Positions 54,356 to 58,843 of a stretch of DNA of 58,843 nucleotides are shown one piece after another; the first letter of the stretch is position 1, and each line of letters begins with the position of its first letter. Below the pieces are notes generated by a model. That model made no database searches. It was not told where the DNA came from and saw only the letters and a list, made by a program, of their open reading frames with translations. The position numbers and the translations under genes were made by a program. The DNA is taken from positions 1 through 58,843 of the forward strand of contig JAKEFG010000001.1 of assembly GCA_022616195.1 (NCBI GenBank). Direction: 5' to 3'. The stretch comes from Candidatus Wolfebacteria bacterium (lineage in GTDB: Bacteria; Patescibacteriota; Minisyncoccia; Phycocordibacterales; EsbW-18).

Positions 54356-55060
54356 TCACGGTTCTCGGACAAGGAATCGAGTTTTTCTGTACCAACCTTT
54401 TTCTTTTTGGTTGTATTCCTCGTACTGGTGTGCACCGACGGCCAGAACGGCGCCATACTCATCACCACAAACCCCCAAGAACTTTGTTGAGTTCTCTCCT
54501 TCCCACAGCGGGGCGTCGGACTCTTGCCCGGGGGCGATGATGGGCCAGTCAGAAAGGCTGACATGTATTTGGTAAAACCCAACCAACTCATGCGCTCTTG
54601 CGAGTAGGCGGCCTCTCTCGTTAGCTAGTCGCTTGAGCTCCTCCTGTGTGACGGGCCGGTTGAAGTTCCAGAATCGAAAACGCACAAGCTCCTTTCCTTG
54701 CCCGTTGCTTGGAAACATTGCGTCTAGCGAGAGATGCTGCGGAATTTTCCTTGTTGAGGTTGAGAGGCGAAGGGTTCGGCTCGCAGCGATCTTTTCCACG
54801 AGTGTGGTGTCATGGTCGATCTCTGTCTCAAAGACGTCGCTTTCGTAGTCAACACGCGGGAGCCAGCCTATGTACTCTCTGACGAATGCCCCGGCTGCGC
54901 TTTCCATGCCATCTCTTGACTGCCCCTTAAGGAGTTCTAGAAGCTCCAGTCGCCGAGCGTCGACCCCCTCCACCTTCATTGCCTCAACGAGCACCCCTCT
55001 CAACGTCTCCAACCAGAGGTCGCTTGTTTCGGGATGCTCTAGGTCAAGATACTTCTTCAT
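54356..55060 (-). CDS. Hypothetical protein with strong Shine-Dalgarno
   Basis: MKKYLDLEHPETSDLWLETLRGVLVEAMK...; GGGAGGAGGTTGACA upstream of the ATG. Confidence 0.65.
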   Translation of the reverse strand: MKKYLDLEHPETSDLWLETLRGVLVEAMKVEGVDARRLELLELLKGQSRDGMESAAGAFVREYIGWLPRVDYESDVFETEIDHDTTLVEKIAASRTLRLSTSTRKIPQHLSLDAMFPSNGQGKELVRFRFWNFNRPVTQEELKRLANERGRLLARAHELVGFYQIHVSLSDWPIIAPGQESDAPLWEGENSTKFLGVCGDEYGAVLAVGAHQYEEYNQKEKGWYRKTRFLVREP

Positions 55061-55225
55061 TGTCAACCTCCTCCCATCTTTGTTGTTTTTAGTGAGCTGA
55101 TCGAAATCCGTCATTATTTTGACACAAAATATATCTCCAGTCAAGAAATATTTTCCCACATATTGCAAATGGTAGATTTTTTGCTATAGTGTAAGCATAT
55201 AAAAAGTGTCATAAAACACAACACT

Positions 55226-55969
55226 ATGCAACAGACAAACTCCGCAATAAAAGCCCTTGGTCTCTCTGATATGGAAGCGGAAGTGTACCTTGCCGCCCTT
55301 GAGCTTGGCGAGGGAACCATGCAGGCGCTTGCAAAAAAGTCGGGAGTGAACCGTTCAACAATTTATACCTTTATTGATGAACTCAAAGAGCGGGGGTTCA
55401 TTACGGAAACGAAGCGCGGAAAACGACGGTTGTATGTTGCAACTAACCCCGAGCGTTTGGTACAAATGCAAAAAGTGCGTACTGGTGAATTGGAACGGGC
55501 ACTTCCCGAGTTGCTCGCGATCCACAATAGTGCACGTAACAAACCGAGAGTCACTTTTTATGAAGGTGTGGAGGGCATCAAAGAAATACACGCGGATATG
55601 CTGACGGCAGAACAGGAGATACAAGCATATGAGGACCTGGAGGGGTTGAAGAACAACCTCCCAGCGAGCTTTTTTGAGCAGTTTCCGAAAGAGCGTATGC
55701 GGAGGGGGATTTTATACCGCTCAATTTCTCGGGATTCAGAGACAGCTCGTGTATTTGTGAAAAATAATATTGGATTTTTACGTGAAACAAAGCTTATTAT
55801 CACGGAGCCTCTGAATATTGAGGTCAGTATCTATGGCGATAAGGTGGCACTTATGAGTCTGACATCAAATCCGCCTTTCGGCGTTTTAATTCAAGATAAA
55901 AATATCGCACAAGTGCAACGTATCATGTGGCAAGAATTGTGGAATAGGCTTGGAGAGAAAATTGGATAG
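55226..55969 (+). CDS. TrmB-family transcriptional regulator
   Basis: ALGLSDMEAEVYLAALELGEGTMQALAKKSGVNRSTIYTFIDELKERGFITETKRGKRRLYVATNPERL wHTH plus C-terminal TrmB-type domain. Confidence 0.88.
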   Translation: MQQTNSAIKALGLSDMEAEVYLAALELGEGTMQALAKKSGVNRSTIYTFIDELKERGFITETKRGKRRLYVATNPERLVQMQKVRTGELERALPELLAIHNSARNKPRVTFYEGVEGIKEIHADMLTAEQEIQAYEDLEGLKNNLPASFFEQFPKERMRRGILYRSISRDSETARVFVKNNIGFLRETKLIITEPLNIEVSIYGDKVALMSLTSNPPFGVLIQDKNIAQVQRIMWQELWNRLGEKIG

Positions 55970-56011
55970 GAAGCAAAATCTATAATAATCTGTTACAATG
56001 CCGACGAATTA

Positions 56012-56082
56012 CGGGGCGTAGTATACCGGTAGTACGCCTGCTTTGGGAGCAGGTAGACCGAGTTCGATTCTCGGCGCCCCGA
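56012..56082 (+). tRNA. tRNA-Pro (anticodon TGG)
   Basis: CGGGGCG...CCTGC-TTTGGGA-GCAGG...CCGAG-TTCGATT-CTCGG-CGCCCCG-A. Confidence 0.94.
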
Positions 56083-56160
56083 AAGAAGAAAATTTTATAA
56101 AGGTAACTTTTTTGAAAAAGAGGCTATGTAAAGAGCTTTGAAGGAAGAGAATAAAAATAC

Positions 56161-56188
56161 TTGACAAAGTTAATGTATTTGCTATAAT
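56161..56188 (+). promoter_or_regulatory. Consensus promoter TTGACA-N16-TATAAT
   Basis: TTGACA 56161-56166, TATAAT 56183-56188. Confidence 0.88.
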
Positions 56189-56194
56189 ATTCCT

Positions 56195-56295
56195 AGAATT
56201 AACTAACACATCCTGATAGTTTATTCCGTCTAACCCACGGATGAGCGGGGAGCAATATCGAAAGACTGCGCTATCTGCTCATCCGTGGGTTTTAC
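56195..56295 (+). ncRNA. Candidate sRNA/leader ending in a 15-bp hairpin
   Basis: AACCCACGGATGAGC (56232-56246) pairs with GCTCATCCGTGGGTT (56277-56291), followed by TTTTACATT. Confidence 0.45.
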
Positions 56296-56365
56296 ATTAA
56301 AGGGTGTGTTATAGAAGTTCTTTGAAAGCACAGGTTTCTATCCTGTCAGTTTGAGTCGCCTACAA

Positions 56366-56462
56366 AGCGGACAGACGAGGATGTCTCAGAGCACGGCGTT
56401 TTAAGAGTAACTAAACAAGCCGTGTTTGTAACGAGATATCTTCATCTGTCCGCTTTTTTCGT
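56366..56462 (+). ncRNA. Long wobble-containing hairpin leader / terminator upstream of a secreted-protein gene
   Basis: GCGGACAGA-c-GAGGATGTCTC pairs with GAGATATCTTC-a-TCTGTCCGC through two G-U pairs; inner CACGGC/GCCGTG; followed by TTTTTT. Confidence 0.5.
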
Positions 56463-56506
56463 TGGCATGCCGCCAGCGAGACGACTTTTACCAAAGGAGG
56501 GAGACA

Positions 56507-57049
56507 ATGAAAAAGACGACGATGATTCTCGGTGTGTTCTTCGCTCTCATGACCGCCACTGCCTACGGGCAGGAGACGGGAGCTCGCGATGAGCGGGGGC
56601 TGCGGTTCCAGCTCAAGCCCGCGAAGTTTCAGGTTTTCGTTGGAGTCGGTGAGGTGATCATCGATGGCGACACCGTCGCCGAGACGCAGATCGGTGGTAT
56701 CGCCACGATCCACCCGATCGGCAAGAAGTTCTTCCTGCGCCCGTACCTGTCCGTTGGCACCATCGATCCTGAGAAGGCTGGTGCAGAGAGCTTTGAGGCA
56801 GTGCAGGGAGGTGCGCTCGTTGGCTACAAGGTGAGTAAGCGGTTCACTGTTCTCGCCGGCGGGTCGGTGACGATGCTGTTCCTCGACAAGGAGACGGAGT
56901 ATCGACCCACCCTGAACGTCGCCACCGCTACGACCATCAAGAAGTTCGAGAGCGGCACGCTGCAACTGCTTACGCCGATCAGCGTGAATCAAACGCCCAA
57001 CGGCGACTGGAGTACCGTTGCAGTTGTGGGCATCGGATTCGTCTTCTAG
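56507..57049 (+). CDS. Secreted beta-barrel-like protein (outer-membrane-protein-like), unknown
   Basis: Signal peptide MKKTTMILGVFFALMTATAYGQ, alternating beta-rich sequence ending in aromatic ...VGIGFVF; SD AAAGGAGGGAGACA. Confidence 0.65.
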   Translation: MKKTTMILGVFFALMTATAYGQETGARDERGLRFQLKPAKFQVFVGVGEVIIDGDTVAETQIGGIATIHPIGKKFFLRPYLSVGTIDPEKAGAESFEAVQGGALVGYKVSKRFTVLAGGSVTMLFLDKETEYRPTLNVATATTIKKFESGTLQLLTPISVNQTPNGDWSTVAVVGIGFVF

Positions 57050-57067
57050 ACCTCGCTTCAGGGTTTC

Positions 57068-57105
57068 GCCTCATCGTACTCGACCACGGTCGAGTACGAT
57101 GAGGC
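57068..57105 (+). terminator. 18-bp perfect hairpin downstream of the secreted-protein gene
   Basis: GCCTCATCGTACTCGACC-AC-GGTCGAGTACGATGAGGC; no clear T-tract. Confidence 0.6.
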
Positions 57106-57204
57106 ACATTCTTGAGCTTCGAAAATTAATTTGGGAGCTCAAAGATGTTTACTAACAACAGTCACCACGATATGCAATTTTAGAATGGTATACTTTGTGG
57201 TGTT

Positions 57205-58626
57205 ATGAAACCGTCTCTTACTATTGGTCACTTTCCGATTATTGACCACCTCATTCTTGGTGTTGCGGTTCACAACGATAGTTCGCAATATAAGCACTTC
57301 ACACTTAGGACAAAGCTCTTTACCGACTGGCCTGCTATTTCGGAGGCGTTAGAAACAGGTGCGATTGATGGGGCCTTCGTGTTATTTCCCCTGGCGTTTG
57401 AGCTTTTCAGAAGAGGGCTCAAGAGTCATCTTGTTCTACTTGGCCACCGCGAGGGGCAGATACTAATTGCAAAAAAAGGTATCACGAAGGTAGAGGAACT
57501 TAAAGGCAAAACGGTTTTTGTTCCAGACAAGTACTCGACGCACCATATATTATTGTGCCTCGCGTTACGGCAGGCAGGACTGACGCTCGATGATGTCAAG
57601 ATTCAGATGGGTTTCAGTCATCCTCGCGAAATGGTAAGTATGCTTGAAGAAGGGAAGATTGATGCCTTTGTTTCGGCAGAACCGATGGGAAGCGAAGCAG
57701 TGGAAAAGGGAGTAGGGAATGTGTTGAAGCTCTCGCATGATATCAGTGCACACCATGTGGACTGTGTTTTTGTGGTACGAGACGATCTGATAAACAAGAA
57801 TTCCAGTAGCGTTGAGGAGTTCGTTAGCAGTCTGGTAAAGGCTGGATTGTTTATTAACGCGTATCCCCGACAAGCAGCAGAGATTGGAGAATTATTTTTA
57901 GGATGGCCCCAGAAACTACTCTTGCGGGCACTTACTCACGATCGAGCACATATCTTATTTTGGGACTTGCTGCCTCGAATAGAGGAGTTTGCAGAGCTAC
58001 AGGATATCGCAGTAGAGGAGACGCATCTTTGGGATACGGGCATTGATCTAGAAACCTTTATCGAGCCGAAATTTGCCCAAGCTGCATATCGTGAATGGGT
58101 GATTGATACTCGAAGAGAAGTAAAAGATCGAGGTCGCGAGCGCAATCTGCCTGGAAATTTTCGCGAAGCGGCAGATCGCTTCCAGCAATTATTTAGTACT
58201 TCCATACCAATCGCTGGGCTTAGATTCATCGCTTCAGGAGAAGCATATCCAAAAGGAACAGAACGATTAAAGGAAATTTCTGAACTACGGCGGGAGTTTC
58301 TTGAGGACGTATTTGCTGGGCACGCGTATAGTATTACTACTCCGTATGCGAAAAAGAAAGCGTTATCCTTTTTTGTTCCAGAAAATGGTAGTGAACCGGA
58401 TCGAGTCTTGTTTAAACTTACTCATGAGGAGGCGTTGAAGGTGCTCCAAGCATTAGAATGGGGCGAGCGTTTAGCAGAGGTAAAAAAATATAGCGAAGCG
58501 ACTGCAGACAGAGATCTCTTTTCATCGACGGGGAGTATTTCAGCGGTGCAGGATGAAATCCATGTGTATTTTTCTATTGACCTTACAGTGTTTCGATTTT
58601 TGGTTTTGTTGCTCCATTATTTTTAG
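57205..58626 (+). CDS. NMT1/SsuA-like substrate-binding-fold protein without signal peptide, with C-terminal extension
   Basis: LFTDWPAISEALETGAIDGAFVLFPLAFELFRRGLKSHLVLLGHREGQILIAKKGITKVEELKGKTVFVPDKYSTHHILLCLALRQAGLTLDDVKI. Confidence 0.7.
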   Translation: MKPSLTIGHFPIIDHLILGVAVHNDSSQYKHFTLRTKLFTDWPAISEALETGAIDGAFVLFPLAFELFRRGLKSHLVLLGHREGQILIAKKGITKVEELKGKTVFVPDKYSTHHILLCLALRQAGLTLDDVKIQMGFSHPREMVSMLEEGKIDAFVSAEPMGSEAVEKGVGNVLKLSHDISAHHVDCVFVVRDDLINKNSSSVEEFVSSLVKAGLFINAYPRQAAEIGELFLGWPQKLLLRALTHDRAHILFWDLLPRIEEFAELQDIAVEETHLWDTGIDLETFIEPKFAQAAYREWVIDTRREVKDRGRERNLPGNFREAADRFQQLFSTSIPIAGLRFIASGEAYPKGTERLKEISELRREFLEDVFAGHAYSITTPYAKKKALSFFVPENGSEPDRVLFKLTHEEALKVLQALEWGERLAEVKKYSEATADRDLFSSTGSISAVQDEIHVYFSIDLTVFRFLVLLLHYF

Positions 58627-58637
58627 ATTCTGGTGGA

Positions 58638-58843
58638 ATGATAGATTCTTCATTTAAAGATTTTGTATTAGACCAGTTGGGTCATATCGAAGGCATTCGA
58701 GCGAAGCGAATGTTTAGCGGGTTTGGAGTCTATGCAGAAGACGTATTTTTCGCCATTATTTCTGATGATGTGTTGTATTTTAAAACAGATGAGAGAACAC
58801 GAAAGCGCTATACAGAGGCGGGTGCTGGTTGTTTTCGACCAAG
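58638..58843 (+). CDS. TfoX N-terminal domain protein, truncated by the window edge
   Basis: MIDSSFKDFVLDQLGHIEGIRAKRMFSGFGVYAEDVFFAIISDDVLYFKTDERTRKRYTEAGAGCFRP... Confidence 0.85.
   Translation, partial: MIDSSFKDFVLDQLGHIEGIRAKRMFSGFGVYAEDVFFAIISDDVLYFKTDERTRKRYTEAGAGCFRP

Noticed and set aside
56009-56209. 66-aa minus-strand ORF ending in ...GAPRIELGLPAPKAGVLPVYYAP
   Set aside because: Antisense translation of tRNA-Pro.
1-58843. CRISPR array or rRNA operon
   Set aside because: No regularly spaced direct repeats of 24-40 bp with unique spacers were seen, and no 16S/23S/5S signature segments were recognised.

Overview
The window looks like a chromosomal segment from a small-genome Patescibacteria/CPR (Parcubacteria-like) bacterium. 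That assignment is an inference from the gene repertoire: short genes, a VirB4/PrgI-type secretion cluster and four-helix-bundle ORFs. The left part holds pilB, ruvB-yebC-ruvC, tyrS, a PBP1A and an origin-type block (dnaN-dnaA / rpmH-rnpA-yidC). rpmH (11965-12099) is missing from the supplied ORF track. From 13.2 to 25.7 kb there is a minus-strand T4SS-like cluster with a split VirB4, PrgI, a VirB6-like protein, a VirB2-like fusion protein and a lectin-like surface protein. Downstream are RsmA, a LysM/M23 endopeptidase, a GH130 mannoside operon, a queuosine-salvage (DUF2419) homologue, ComM, a DksA-like protein, a TIR-domain protein, rpsO-NYN-pnp, a Xer recombinase, xthA, cca, three tRNAs, yraN, a TrmB regulator and a partial TfoX. 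The observations most worth following up are: (1) two four-helix-bundle ORFs, each bounded by perfect inverted repeats that overlap or abut the start and stop codons (19528-19954 and 38391-38765), plus a dispersed family of related heptamer repeats; (2) a cluster of five near-parS palindromes at 51.7-54.1 kb; (3) a candidate pseudoknotted RNA upstream of ruvB; (4) a strong-promoter, structured-leader, secreted beta-barrel-like cassette at 56.16-57.1 kb; (5) a TIR domain with a large insert at the BB-loop position; (6) a TM-pilin-like/M15-like fusion and a lectin-domain protein in the T4SS cluster. No rRNA operon or CRISPR array was seen.
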